This document shows, piece after piece, positions 9,589 through 18,661 of a stretch of 64,000 nt of DNA (the stretch's first letter is position 1; each line of letters starts with the position of its first letter). The notes under the pieces were generated by a model. That model had not been told where the DNA came from. It did no database searches and worked only from the letters and a program-made list of their open reading frames with translations. The DNA comes from Clostridium puniceum (GTDB lineage Bacteria; Bacillota; Clostridia; Clostridiales; Clostridiaceae), in assembly GCF_002006345.1 (NCBI RefSeq), contig NZ_LZZM01000190.1, positions 62,001 to 126,000 on the forward strand, in the 5' to 3' direction. The translations under genes and the position numbers were made by a program.

Positions 9589-10356
9589 GTGCATAAATTT
9601 TTTACAGAGCCTTATAATATTACTGAAACAGAAGGCAAAATACTTGGTGATGATGTGAAACATATTTATAGAGTTTTAAGGTTATCAGAAGGTGAAGAAG
9701 TTGTACTAAATAATTGTGAGGGCATAGAATATTTAGGAGAAATAAAGACTATAACTAAAAGTGAAGTTATAGTTACTATACTAAAAAAACTAGATATAAA
9801 TAATGAAAGTAAAGTTAAAGTATATCTTTTTCAAGGCTTACCTAAAGGACCTAAGATGGATTTAATAGTACAAAAGGGAACAGAACTTGGTATATTTGAA
9901 TTTATTCCTATAATTACAACTAGAGTAGATGTAAAGCTTAAGGGAGAATTTAAAAAGCTTGATAGACTAAACAGAATTGCATTAGAGGCATCAAAACAAT
10001 CAAAAAGAAGTATTGTGCCACAAGTTAAAGAAGTTATTGATTTTAACGAAGCATTAAAACAATTAAAAGAAATGGATTTAGTTATAATTCCTTATGAAAA
10101 TGCAGAAGATTTCGGTATTAAAAGTCTTATAAATCATTTAAAAAAGGAAAATAAAGATTTAAATAATATAAAAGACGTTGGAATTTTAATAGGTCCAGAA
10201 GGTGGATTTGAAGAAGATGAAATTAGAGTTTTAAGAGAGCAAGGATTTTATATTGTAACCCTTGGAAATAGAATATTACGAACAGAAACAGCTGGGTTTA
10301 CAGCAACTGCTTTAATTCAGTATGAGCTGGGAGACTTAGGCGGAATGTTATTATAA
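9589..10356 (+). CDS. rsmE: 16S rRNA (uracil1498-N3)-methyltransferase RsmE
   Basis: A SPOUT-fold (trefoil-knot) methyltransferase that modifies U1498 of 16S rRNA in the 30S subunit. Family segments seen are QGLPKGPKMDLIVQKGTELG, ASKQSKRSIVPQV, LIGPEGGFEEDEI and LGNRILRTETA; the last two form the SAM-binding knot. The GTG at 9589 (VHKFF) is preferred because family members begin MHKFF and GGAG lies 9 bases upstream. The ATG at 9574 would add five residues and overlap that site. In related genomes mtaB normally follows directly, but here it is 8.3 kb away. Confidence 0.93.
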   Translation: MHKFFTEPYNITETEGKILGDDVKHIYRVLRLSEGEEVVLNNCEGIEYLGEIKTITKSEVIVTILKKLDINNESKVKVYLFQGLPKGPKMDLIVQKGTELGIFEFIPIITTRVDVKLKGEFKKLDRLNRIALEASKQSKRSIVPQVKEVIDFNEALKQLKEMDLVIIPYENAEDFGIKSLINHLKKENKDLNNIKDVGILIGPEGGFEEDEIRVLREQGFYIVTLGNRILRTETAGFTATALIQYELGDLGGMLL

Positions 10357-10550
10357 ATGGGAGAAAACCAAATAAAAATAGTTAGAGTAAATAATGAAAA
10401 TATTTCAGATAAAAAATAAAGAAAGCTAGTGAAGGAAAAAGCCTAGTGGTTTTTGCAACTTTAGGATATCTGGAAGTATAGAAAGATATGATTGCTACTA
10501 AGTATTGGTATAACAAGTTCAGAGCCGATGGAAAAAATTAAATTAGTGCT
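10357..10550 (+). pseudogene. Unrecognised broken open frame after rsmE
   Basis: An ATG directly abutting the rsmE stop opens a 20-codon frame (MGENQIKIVRVNNENISDKK). In another frame the reading continues as KKASEGKSLVVFATLGYLEV, a stop, then KDMIATKYWYNKFRADG. These pieces suggest a decayed gene that once followed rsmE. No family can be assigned. The rest of the gap up to the AraC gene shows nothing else. Confidence 0.3.
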
Positions 10551-10621
10551 ATTTGTCCTTTAAAAAATATCTTATAGCAACAGAATTTCCTTTAAGGTTG
10601 CATTAGCCAATGGAGGTTATC

Positions 10622-11455
10622 ATGAATTATTATCAAGAAAAAGTTGAAACTGATTCCATAATACCTGCTCGAATTTATATTGGAAAATCTAAAGTGGATA
10701 ATTTTCATTATCCACTACATTGGCATAATAACTTAGAATTTGATCTTGTTTTAGACGGAATGATAAAAGGAAAGATTAATGGTAAGCAAATAGAGGTTTG
10801 TGTTGGAGAATTTTTGTTTGTTAATAGCGGAGAGTTACATGAAACAGATGCAAATGATAGAAATCAAATGAGTTCAATAACTATTTTATTATCTTACAAT
10901 TTATTAAAGGAGTATTGCCATGACATTGATTTATATTATTTTGATTTTGTAGAAAATAAAGATGCACAAAATAAAGTGAAGAATTTAATCCTTGAGTGTG
11001 CTGATTTATATGAAAAAAATGAAGAATTTTATGAGCTTGGAATATCAATTGTTTTAAGAAAAATATGTTGTATTTTATTAAAGGAATGTAAAAAGAAAAA
11101 GCAGAATATAGGATATAGCAGGTATGAGCAAAAAAGTTTGATTAATACAAAAAAAGCAATTTCTTATATGGAGAAAAATTATGTGTATGATATTTCTCTT
11201 AAAAATATTGCAGATGAAATTGGAATGTCTCCAACATACTTTTCTAGATTTTTTAAGAAAACTACTGGAGAAACCTTTTATTGCTATTTAAATAAAATCA
11301 GACTGTATTATGCACATAAAGAACTGATGAATAGTGATGAATCTATTACTGAAATTGCATTAAATAATGGTTTTTCAAATGTAAAAGCGTTTATAGAAGT
11401 TTTTAAAAAAATTTATAAAGTTACTCCAGCGAAATATAAGAATCAACTTAAATAA
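10622..11455 (+). CDS. AraC-family transcription regulator with cupin sensor domain
   Basis: A 277-residue regulator. Residues ~20-90 form a cupin/AraC ligand domain (HYPLHWHNNLEFDLVL with the HxH...E metal-like pattern, then VGEFLFVNSGELHET). Residues ~180-277 hold the two helix-turn-helix motifs (ISLKNIADEIGMSPTYFSRFFKK and ITEIALNNGFSNVKAFIEVFKK). Such proteins usually control sugar or small-molecule genes nearby, but no sugar operon is present. The start at 10622 has GGAGG five bases upstream; the ATG at 10610 overlaps that site. It is the first intact gene of the inserted block. Confidence 0.85.
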   Translation: MNYYQEKVETDSIIPARIYIGKSKVDNFHYPLHWHNNLEFDLVLDGMIKGKINGKQIEVCVGEFLFVNSGELHETDANDRNQMSSITILLSYNLLKEYCHDIDLYYFDFVENKDAQNKVKNLILECADLYEKNEEFYELGISIVLRKICCILLKECKKKKQNIGYSRYEQKSLINTKKAISYMEKNYVYDISLKNIADEIGMSPTYFSRFFKKTTGETFYCYLNKIRLYYAHKELMNSDESITEIALNNGFSNVKAFIEVFKKIYKVTPAKYKNQLK

Positions 11456-11586
11456 TTAAAAATTTGAAATATTAAGCAGTTGCTTTAAAAGGATAATAAT
11501 TTACAATAACAAGTCAAGAATAAACAATACTTCCAGAAAAAGAGATGATATTATGACAATATAATAAGTGAAAGGAAGTATGTATT

Positions 11587-12426
11587 ATGCATAAAGATTT
11601 AGAATTGGCATTTCATAAAGTAGTAGAAATATTAAAAGAAGATCAACGTTGTAAAGGTGGATGGCACTACGGATCCATAAGCCGAAGTACTGAAGATATT
11701 TATTCTGATTATGATCCTGTTTTTTTAGTGGCAGATAAGGATTTTGAACAATTTTCAAAAGATGTTCCTCAAATTCTTTCAAAGGCTTCTGATGAACTAT
11801 TAATTTTCTGGGGTGAAAGTTTTAATGATGAACATTTTAAAAATTATTGCAGTGTAATTCGTGTTGGAAATAACCTTCATCAATTTGATTTCTTTATAAT
11901 TAATGCTGATTATCCTGAGGAGTGGATGTGTAGGCAGCATTTGAAAGGATGTACCAGTAATAATATAATTTTTGACAGAACAGGAGAAGTTGCTGAGCTT
12001 CTTGATAAAGGTTTTAGAACTGATAACTATATACCTGATCCTGTACGAGCTATGGATACATATTGGTTCCATACAGAAATGTTAATCAAATATTTTAAAC
12101 GAAAGGATATTTTTAAATTAATTAAAAATATTGATATATTGTTCCATTCACATGTTGATCTATTGTTAAGTCAATATGATGTTTTAGATTGGGGGGCATG
12201 GGAGAGTAAAGTAAAACATTGTGTCCCAAATGACAAGCAACATCATTTAAAATCATATTTTGTTAATGCTGAATTTAAAGATTTAGAAGAAGCAGTAAAA
12301 AGCAGTATATATTTATTTAAACAGGATGCTGAAGAAGTGTGTAAAAAAAAGGGAATTGATTATTCTAATTCAATATCAGAGCAGATTATTTTTTATTTTA
12401 ATAAAAGAATGGAAGAAGAGGATTGA
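11587..12426 (+). CDS. Aminoglycoside 6-adenylyltransferase (AadE)-like nucleotidyltransferase
   Basis: A 279-residue protein resembling streptomycin/aminoglycoside 6-adenylyltransferases, which inactivate the drug by AMP transfer. The N-terminal nucleotidyltransferase motif is visible as GSISRSTEDIYSDYDPVFLV, with the Gly-Ser and the Asp-Tyr-Asp metal ligands. The middle and C-terminal parts match the family in pattern (DNYIPDPVRAMDTYWFHTEML, LDWGAWESKVKHCVPN). It has AAAGGAAG upstream. Sequence does not show whether it confers resistance; several clostridial members have no known substrate. It lies within the inserted block, consistent with transfer. Confidence 0.72.
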   Translation: MHKDLELAFHKVVEILKEDQRCKGGWHYGSISRSTEDIYSDYDPVFLVADKDFEQFSKDVPQILSKASDELLIFWGESFNDEHFKNYCSVIRVGNNLHQFDFFIINADYPEEWMCRQHLKGCTSNNIIFDRTGEVAELLDKGFRTDNYIPDPVRAMDTYWFHTEMLIKYFKRKDIFKLIKNIDILFHSHVDLLLSQYDVLDWGAWESKVKHCVPNDKQHHLKSYFVNAEFKDLEEAVKSSIYLFKQDAEEVCKKKGIDYSNSISEQIIFYFNKRMEEED

Positions 12427-12648
12427 AAATAGAATTCAATTTCTATACTTTACTAAAAATAAAATAAAAAAGTGTGAATTATTTTGGAATGCTGTATTAT
12501 TCGCTAAAGTGAATTTACAGTATTTTTTTTGTAATATGAATATTGGCTGAAAAAATACATGATAGAGATCTAGCAGAAAGAAATATTATGATTTTAAATT
12601 GTTTAAGTAACACATTATACTATTATTAAAGAATAGAGGTGATAAGTT

Positions 12649-12732
12649 ATGATAGATATTATTTACAGATTTTGTATAGGAATTTCAGTTTCTTTCGGAG
12701 GATATCAAATTTATAAAGCAATAAAATCATAG
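12649..12732 (+). CDS. Possible 27-residue membrane peptide
   Basis: MIDIIYRFCIGISVSFGGYQ followed by IYKAIKS, preceded by a good site (AGAGGTGATAAG) 6 bases before the ATG. The centre is hydrophobic enough for one membrane segment, with a basic C-terminus. It stands alone between the nucleotidyltransferase and the DUF2334 gene. No family is recognised, and it could be chance. Confidence 0.35.
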   Translation: MIDIIYRFCIGISVSFGGYQIYKAIKS

Positions 12733-12863
12733 TTTATAATACTAAAACATCATAAAGTTTTCTACTTCATAGTTATTAAATTTTTATATGCTTATTTAAA
12801 ATATCATATATGATGAACATTACAAATTTATGAACATAATTTAGAAGTATAGAGTAATATTAA

Positions 12864-14129
12864 GTGAGTAGCAGAGAGAAAATGGTTTGTGAGAAACAAT
12901 TATTTTTAATAAAGGTCAATTTAGAAATAAATTTTGACGGCAAATTATTAAAGTTTATCAATCCTTTATACCGAGATGTTAATCGTTATTTTCTACCTAT
13001 ATTGGAGTTTATTGACCAACTAGGAGGTAAGCTTAATATAAGGAGAAGTAAAATAAATATACTATTTAAAGAGAGGTCTTTAATATGTATTGATTATAGG
13101 ATTGATGATTATAAATTTACTATAGTTGATAGTGTATTGTATTTATCGTTATTTGATATATGCAGAATATTAAATATTAAATCTAGATGGGATTATAATA
13201 AAAACTCTATTTCACTTTATTGGGATATGGATAAGCATGAGAGAAGTACAAGTTCTCCTGGAAGAGTTGCTTTAATTCGATTTGAAGATATAACTGCAGG
13301 TAATGCATATTTGGATTCTGGCAATCTGGAGAAATTCAGAGTAATTGGAGATTATATGTTTTCATCTGGCATCCCATTTCATATAGCATGGATACCAAGG
13401 TTTGTTGATCCTCCAAATGGTATTGACAATGATATATCTAAAGATTATAGCATGCCTAATGCTAATTTTCTTTTCACAATTGAGTATTTATTGAATAGAA
13501 ATGGGGTGATTGGGTTACATGGCTACACTCATCAGTATGGTAATGAGGTAAGTGCAGATGGTACGGAGTTTAATGAAAAACGGAATAATGATGAAAAAAG
13601 TGTAAGAAAAAGAGTTGAAGCAGCTATTAATACGGCAAAAAAATTGGAACTACCTACTAAGTTCTTTGAGAGTCCTCATTATGCAGCCACCGAGTTTCAA
13701 CAAAGTATATTTGAACAATATTTTGACATAATTTATGAATGCTATGTAGGCATCTGGGGAGAAAAAATAGTTAAGAGTCCTAGAAATCATAGAACCTTAT
13801 ATATTCCTACACCTTTAGATTACGTAGAAGAGAAAGATGGTATGAAGAAAATGCTTGATAGAATAAATAATTTGGGTGAAGATGCTTTAGCTAGTTTATT
13901 TTATCACCCATATATTGATTTTGAATATATAACTCTTCAGAATGATATTAGTGGATACCCAGTGAGTAGTTATTCAGAGAATTCGCAGCTTCACCGAATA
14001 GTAAAAGCACTATATGATAAAAGGTGTAGCTTTGTAGAAATCACGAAATTAGGCTGCAATAATGAAAAAATGCACTTATTAAATTATTTTATAAGTTTTT
14101 TAAATTTAGTTGACAATAGAAAAATATAA
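12864..14129 (+). CDS. DUF2334 / polysaccharide-deacetylase-like protein, possibly 5'-truncated
   Basis: A 421-residue protein. The N-terminal ~120 residues resemble a copper-amine-oxidase N-like module, which is often a wall or substrate-binding module. The rest matches DUF2334, a deacetylase-like barrel: RFEDITAGN, GLHGYTHQYG (metal His pair), FESPHYAATEFQ and FYHPYIDFE. Relatives are usually secreted, but no signal peptide is present here. The GTG start lacks a convincing ribosome binding site, and the ATG at 12882 is no better. The 5' end may therefore be lost, or the protein may be cytoplasmic. Confidence 0.68.
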   Translation: MSSREKMVCEKQLFLIKVNLEINFDGKLLKFINPLYRDVNRYFLPILEFIDQLGGKLNIRRSKINILFKERSLICIDYRIDDYKFTIVDSVLYLSLFDICRILNIKSRWDYNKNSISLYWDMDKHERSTSSPGRVALIRFEDITAGNAYLDSGNLEKFRVIGDYMFSSGIPFHIAWIPRFVDPPNGIDNDISKDYSMPNANFLFTIEYLLNRNGVIGLHGYTHQYGNEVSADGTEFNEKRNNDEKSVRKRVEAAINTAKKLELPTKFFESPHYAATEFQQSIFEQYFDIIYECYVGIWGEKIVKSPRNHRTLYIPTPLDYVEEKDGMKKMLDRINNLGEDALASLFYHPYIDFEYITLQNDISGYPVSSYSENSQLHRIVKALYDKRCSFVEITKLGCNNEKMHLLNYFISFLNLVDNRKI

Positions 14130-14179
14130 CTTTACATTATACTCCTTATATGACAAATAATTAATGGGAATTCTATAAA

Positions 14180-14388
14180 TTAACTGTTGGAGAATTTAAT
14201 GTTTAAAAGAGAAAGTTCTCCATTTCCGACTATTATTGCAATGTCTTCATATTTAATAGTATCTAGGTTTACTGATTGGTTTATGGTATTAAATCTTTTA
14301 TAGAGTTTCAGTATACCATTGTGATTTATTACTATTAAAGTTGCTATGTTGTCTGGTGTTAGGCGACTAGCTGTAGAATTTGCTAATT
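14180..14388 (-). pseudogene. Unrecognised minus-strand gene remnant
   Basis: An open frame of about 70 codons on the minus strand ends ...KYEDIAIIVGNGELSLLNIK and then FSNS-stop, with protein-like composition but no start codon with a ribosome binding site. Its upstream part is overlapped by another remnant and then the group II intron. No family is recognised. Confidence 0.35.
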
Positions 14389-14530
14389 TTCAAAATGATT
14401 GTAGTTGCATGGTATTTACCGAACCAATAAATTATTATGAAAATACTATTGAGTTTTTAGAACATTATTTGTGGATTTGCTGAAATGGATAATAAAAATT
14501 ATGTTCTTATGAAAACTGAATGGTGTGATA
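14346..14530 (+). pseudogene. Unrecognised plus-strand remnant interrupted by the group II intron
   Basis: The plus frame reads MLSGVRRLAVEFANFQNDCS, then CMVFTEPINYYENTIEFLEH. After a frameshift it continues CGFAEMDNKNYVLMKTEWCD up to the intron start at 14531. The C-terminal flavour resembles small acetyltransferase or VOC proteins, but this is a weak impression. The intron sits at its end. Confidence 0.35.
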
Positions 14531-15229
14531 GTGCGACATGTTGCTAATTGAAAAGATTAGCCACTAATTCGATTGAATTAGTAGAACTGATAATCTGAGA
14601 AGTCAAATGAAAGAGTAACGTCTTGAAGGGCTATTCTAATACTCCCAATAGCATTGTTATGAACAAGAATAAAAAATGTTATAAGCTCGGTGAAGTCGAC
14701 TGAGAGTACACCCTAACTGGTCAAGCTGAGAAAATGCGAACTAGAGGTAGTCGAGTGTATGATAGGTCGGGAATCCACAAAATACTTATGGTAAGAATGG
14801 TCATGGATAAATAAATGACTGACGAAATTCCGAATGGAAGAGTCTAGAACTATACATGGTAGAAATATCATGCCTATTTAAAATATAGGGTTTGTGGGGA
14901 TGAGTAAAATATATTACTATGAAAGTCCTTATACTGTTACAGGCAGTATCAAGCAAACAGGCTTAAAGGAATTACCTAAGAGTATATGCAAGGATACGAT
15001 TATTCGAACATGGTAAGCTGATAACATTGAGGACTTGTTTCCAGTGAAGTGTTAGCAAGGAAAAATGCAAATTATAACTTGCTTTAATATCAGTGAAAGT
15101 AGTGGCACAGTACCTCCGAAACTTGCGAAAGCAAGTGGAGGGATAGCCACAAGTTAATATTTACATTAAAATTTATAAATACAATAATTATTAGGTTCGT
15201 GTAAGACTAAGAGAGATGAAAATCATGAG

Positions 15230-16297
15230 TTGAGTAATCGACTAATGGAAACAAAGGAAAAGAAGTTTAAAAAGAGACAACTGCTAAGGAATAATGAATA
15301 TTATGATATTCAAAAAATATTTGATGAACTATATGAAAAAAGCTTAGATGGTAAGCGGTTTAATAACTTATTAAGTTTAATACTAAACGAACAAAATATA
15401 ATATTAGCATACAGAAACATTAAGAAAAATAAGGGAGGTAAAACAAAAGAAACTAATGAAAATACAATTATAGAAATTGGAGAAAATAATCCCACAAAAT
15501 TAGTACAATACGTAGTTGGTAGGCTTAGTAATTATAAGTCAAACCCTGTGAGAAGAGTTGAAATACCAAAAGAAAATGGTAAAACAAGACCTTTAGGAAT
15601 TCCAACAATAGAAGATAGGTTGATCCAACAATGTATTAAACAAATTTTAGAACCTATATGCGAAGCTAGATTTTTTAATCATAGCTATGGATTCAGACCA
15701 AATAGAAGCACGCATCATGCGATAGCGAGAGCAATGACACTAGCTAATATAGGTAAATTACATTATGTAGTTGATATTGACATTAAGGAATTTTTTGATA
15801 ATGTAGACCACAGTAAATTATTAAAACAGTTATGGTCTATCGGAATACAAGATAAAAATTTACTCTGTATTATATCAAAACTCCTAAAAGCTGAAATAGA
15901 AGATGTAGGGATACCAACAAAAGGTACTCCGCAAGGTGGCATTTTGTCTCCATTACTTTCAAATGTTGTTCTTAATGAATTAGATTGGTGGATAAACAGT
16001 CAATGGGAAATATTTAGAACTAAACATCAATATACACAATTAAATAAATATATAGCATTAAAAAGGGCGTCCAATCTAAAAGAAATGTATATAGTCCGCT
16101 ATGCGGACGACTTTAAGATATTTTGTAGAAACCATAATACAGCGAAAAAAGCGTTTATTGCAATAAAACAATGGTTAAAAGAAAGATTAAACTTGGAAAT
16201 AAGTCCAGAGAAATCTATGGTAGTAAACCTAAGAAAGAATTACTCCAATTTTCTAGGATTCAAGCTTAAATTACAAAAAAAGGTCAAAAACATGTAG
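15230..16297 (+). CDS. ltrA: Group II intron reverse transcriptase, N-terminal part (RT domain)
   Basis: 355 residues with the RT blocks in order: RPLGIPTIEDRLIQQ, YGFRPNRSTHHAIARA, VVDIDIKEFFDNVDH, GTPQGGILSPLLSN and the catalytic VRYADDFKIFC. It copies the intron RNA during retrohoming. The TTG start at 15230 is uncertain; ATG 15245 is an alternative. The frame ends in a stop at 16295 just after KLKLQKK, where intact relatives continue into the maturase domain. The break lies at A AAA AAG (16276-16282). Confidence 0.9.
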   Translation: MSNRLMETKEKKFKKRQLLRNNEYYDIQKIFDELYEKSLDGKRFNNLLSLILNEQNIILAYRNIKKNKGGKTKETNENTIIEIGENNPTKLVQYVVGRLSNYKSNPVRRVEIPKENGKTRPLGIPTIEDRLIQQCIKQILEPICEARFFNHSYGFRPNRSTHHAIARAMTLANIGKLHYVVDIDIKEFFDNVDHSKLLKQLWSIGIQDKNLLCIISKLLKAEIEDVGIPTKGTPQGGILSPLLSNVVLNELDWWINSQWEIFRTKHQYTQLNKYIALKRASNLKEMYIVRYADDFKIFCRNHNTAKKAFIAIKQWLKERLNLEISPEKSMVVNLRKNYSNFLGFKLKLQKKVKNM

Positions 16298-17064
16298 TAA
16301 AATCACATATAAGTGATAAAGCTACTAAGAACATCGTAAAAGAAATCAAAGCAAAGATAAAAACTATGCAAAAACATCCTAATGTGAATAGTGTCAATAG
16401 ATACAATGCAACAATATTAGGTATGCATAATTACTACACGGTAGCAACACATGTAAATATAGACTTTCATAAAGTATATTTCTTAGTCAGCAAGAGCTTA
16501 AATAATAGATTATACCGAATACGAAGTGACACTGGTGCAATATCCAAAACATATGAAAAATTCTATGGCAAATATAACTATAAAAAATGGTATATAGCAA
16601 GATTGATATTGTTTCCAGTAGCTGGAATTAAGACATCAAACGCTAAGAATCTCAATCAAGAAATTTGCAACTATACAGAAGAAGGTAGAAAAAGAATCCA
16701 TGATAATTTAAGAGCGATAAATCATAAAATCTTGCATTATATCATGGAAAACCCTGTGCAAGGGCAAACCACAGAATATAATGATAATAGAATATCGTTG
16801 TATATAGCTCAAAATGGGAAGTGTAGTGTAACTGGTAAAATTTTAGAAATAGGAAATATGGAATGTCATCATAAGAAACCTAAAGAACTAGGCGGAAAAG
16901 ATGAATACAAGAATCTTACTTTTGTATTAAAGGATGTTTACAAATTAATTCACGCTGTAGAAATAGAAATTATAGAAAAATACAAAGATATATTGAACTT
17001 AGATAAAAAAAGATTGGAAAGACTTAATAAACTTCGATTAAAGGTTGGAAATTGTATAATATAA
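16282..17064 (+). CDS. ltrA: Group II intron protein, C-terminal part (maturase X and HNH endonuclease) in the -1 frame
   Basis: Continuing in the -1 frame from the G at 16282 gives GQKHVVKSHISDKATKN and then the maturase region (NVNSVNRYNATILGMHNYY, ~16370-16700). An HNH nuclease domain follows (NGKCSVTGK, then MECHHKKPKELGGKDEYKNL). The first ATG in this frame is 16366 but has no ribosome binding site, so separate translation is unlikely. Together with the upstream part this makes a complete ~610-residue intron protein. It is either a one-base deletion mutant or made by -1 frameshifting. Confidence 0.85.
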   Translation, partial: GQKHVVKSHISDKATKNIVKEIKAKIKTMQKHPNVNSVNRYNATILGMHNYYTVATHVNIDFHKVYFLVSKSLNNRLYRIRSDTGAISKTYEKFYGKYNYKKWYIARLILFPVAGIKTSNAKNLNQEICNYTEEGRKRIHDNLRAINHKILHYIMENPVQGQTTEYNDNRISLYIAQNGKCSVTGKILEIGNMECHHKKPKELGGKDEYKNLTFVLKDVYKLIHAVEIEIIEKYKDILNLDKKRLERLNKLRLKVGNCII

Positions 17065-17241
17065 ATATATAAGTAAATATTGATGGAGCGCCGTATGAGT
17101 TGGAAACTCTCGTGTACGGTGCGGAGGAGGGGAAAAGGTAAAGATTACTTCAAAGCCTTACCTATTCTATTTAACAATATATGATATTATTGGTGTGTTA
17201 TAATAGATTAATAATGTTTAATTTAAAATGGGGGGAATTAC

Positions 17242-17742
17242 TTGAATAAGTTTTCTGGATTTGCAATTCTTGCTATAATACTTATTATTATTGGAGCGGG
17301 CTTGCTATTAAAAGATTTATATACATCATATAATCATGGGAAAAATATTATAAAAATAAAAGAAAGCAGGGGCTTAACTATTTTTTGGTTGGCGATATTA
17401 ATATTTTGGTGCTTATCATCATGGTTTGACATAAGACTTTATATTCAATATGAGAAAAATAGTGGTATTAATAATATTTTTATTAATATATTTTGGATGG
17501 AATTTTCAATCTCCAATATAATAAAGGCATTGAGAAGTTCAGAAATAAGAGAAAATGGAATATATAAATCTGGATATTTTTATAAATGGTCTAAAATTCA
17601 GAATTATCGTTGGGTGTTGCCAAATACAATTGAATTTAAAGTTAATACATTTTTGAAAACTAATTCAACTCTTGAATTTACAATAAATGAAGAATATAAA
17701 TTAAAAGTAGACGAAGTAATACAAAGAAATCTTGTTTTATAA
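17242..17742 (+). CDS. Small membrane protein, DUF5673-like
   Basis: 166 residues with a TTG start and GGGGGG 7 bases upstream. Hydrophobic segments lie at ~7-25, ~47-63 and ~80-95. A soluble C-terminal domain contains ENGIYKSGYFYKWSKIQNYRW, a pattern I associate with DUF5673 (function unknown). It lies directly after the intron and is transcribed alone. Assignment to the family is from memory of the motif and is moderate in confidence. Confidence 0.65.
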   Translation: MNKFSGFAILAIILIIIGAGLLLKDLYTSYNHGKNIIKIKESRGLTIFWLAILIFWCLSSWFDIRLYIQYEKNSGINNIFINIFWMEFSISNIIKALRSSEIRENGIYKSGYFYKWSKIQNYRWVLPNTIEFKVNTFLKTNSTLEFTINEEYKLKVDEVIQRNLVL

Positions 17743-17853
17743 TTATCTTATATCAGTTAGTAAAAATAAATATCAGATTAAAATGTCACATTATTCAGAA
17801 GTAAAAGTGTGGCAGTTTTTAATGAATAATACCAATATAAAAGGAGGTAGAGC

Positions 17854-18112
17854 ATGGATAATATAAGAAAAAGGCTATAATATATATAACTAATATTCGA
17901 GATGAAAACTATGTTAAATTAGATGGCTTCATAAAGCTAATGAAGATAGTAATACCACATATAATACATCAGTTTATGATAATAGAATTGAAAATTGTAA
18001 TACAGTATTAGAAGCATTAGAAAAGCAAGTGCCATATAAGCTTACTAAAATAGATAATAATAAATTTGTTGATGAAAAATTTACTAACAATATAGTTCAA
18101 ATTTATATATAG
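17854..18112 (+). pseudogene. Unrecognised broken gene
   Basis: A strong AAGGAGGTAGAGC site precedes ATG 17854, but the frame stops after eight codons (MDNIRKRL). In other frames protein-like sequence continues as KAIIYITNIRDENYVKLDGF, then KANEDSNTTYNTSVYDN and VLEALEKQVPYKLTKIDNN to a stop at 18112. At least two frameshifts are needed to join them. No family is recognised. Confidence 0.45.
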
Positions 18113-18195
18113 AGTTAAGCTATAACTAAACCAGGAGACGGAAAAAAAGAGGATATACTAAAATACATTTAGTGCAGTTAGTATTGCTTAGTTAT

Positions 18196-18441
18196 ATGAG
18201 ATCACTTTTAACAACAGAAGAAATTAAAAAGTTTTTTAAACTTGCATTTAATGAAATTAACAATAATAATGATGATATATTATTGTAGGAAGAAACATAT
18301 AAGATTTTTATAAAAATACAAGAAGAAAGTCTAAATGACTGTTTAATTCCATCATTAATACATGAAAATAGATTTAATGAAATAGTAAAGAAATTCAATT
18401 TGAAAGAAAAGATAAGAATAGGAGAGAATATTTTAAGCTAG
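18196..18441 (+). pseudogene. Unrecognised 81-codon frame with one in-frame TAG
   Basis: One continuous frame of 82 codons including the end stop (MRSLLTTEEIKKFFKLAFNE...), broken only by a TAG at 18286-18288; it resumes EETYKIFIKIQEESLNDCL and ends at 18441. The helical, charged composition looks like real protein. It may belong with the broken gene just upstream. No ribosome binding site is evident, and the function is unknown. The following bases up to mtaB show nothing else. Confidence 0.45.
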
Positions 18442-18661
18442 CATTAAATAATATAATTCTAGTCGCTTTTATTATTCTAAAATAGAGATTTATAAATGGT
18501 ATAAATTTAAGCTTCATTATATACTGTTTTGATTTATAGTATTTCTTTGAAATAATGCTCTTGTTTTATTTCATAAAATATATTAAACTTTATCAAGATA
18601 TTGTATGTTAATTTAGATAAAGTAGGTATAAAGATTTCAATTCAGGAGGAAAGCTACCGTT

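Larger units (their letters stand above)
14531..17170 (+). mobile_element. Group II intron with split reverse transcriptase/HNH ORF
   Basis: The 5' end has the group II consensus GTGCG (14531). About 700 bases of structured non-coding RNA follow before the ORF. After the ORF comes a typical domain V (17085-17124: GAGCGCCGTATGAG, GAAA-type loop region, CTCGTGTACGGTGCGG), then a domain VI-like hairpin AGGTAA...TTACCT ending near 17170. Total ~2.6 kb. The 3' boundary is an estimate. The intron is in the same orientation as its flanking remnant. Confidence 0.9.

Noticed and set aside
12326-12550. 74-codon frame at the end of the nucleotidyltransferase gene
   Set aside because: Mostly inside that gene in another frame, no start signal.
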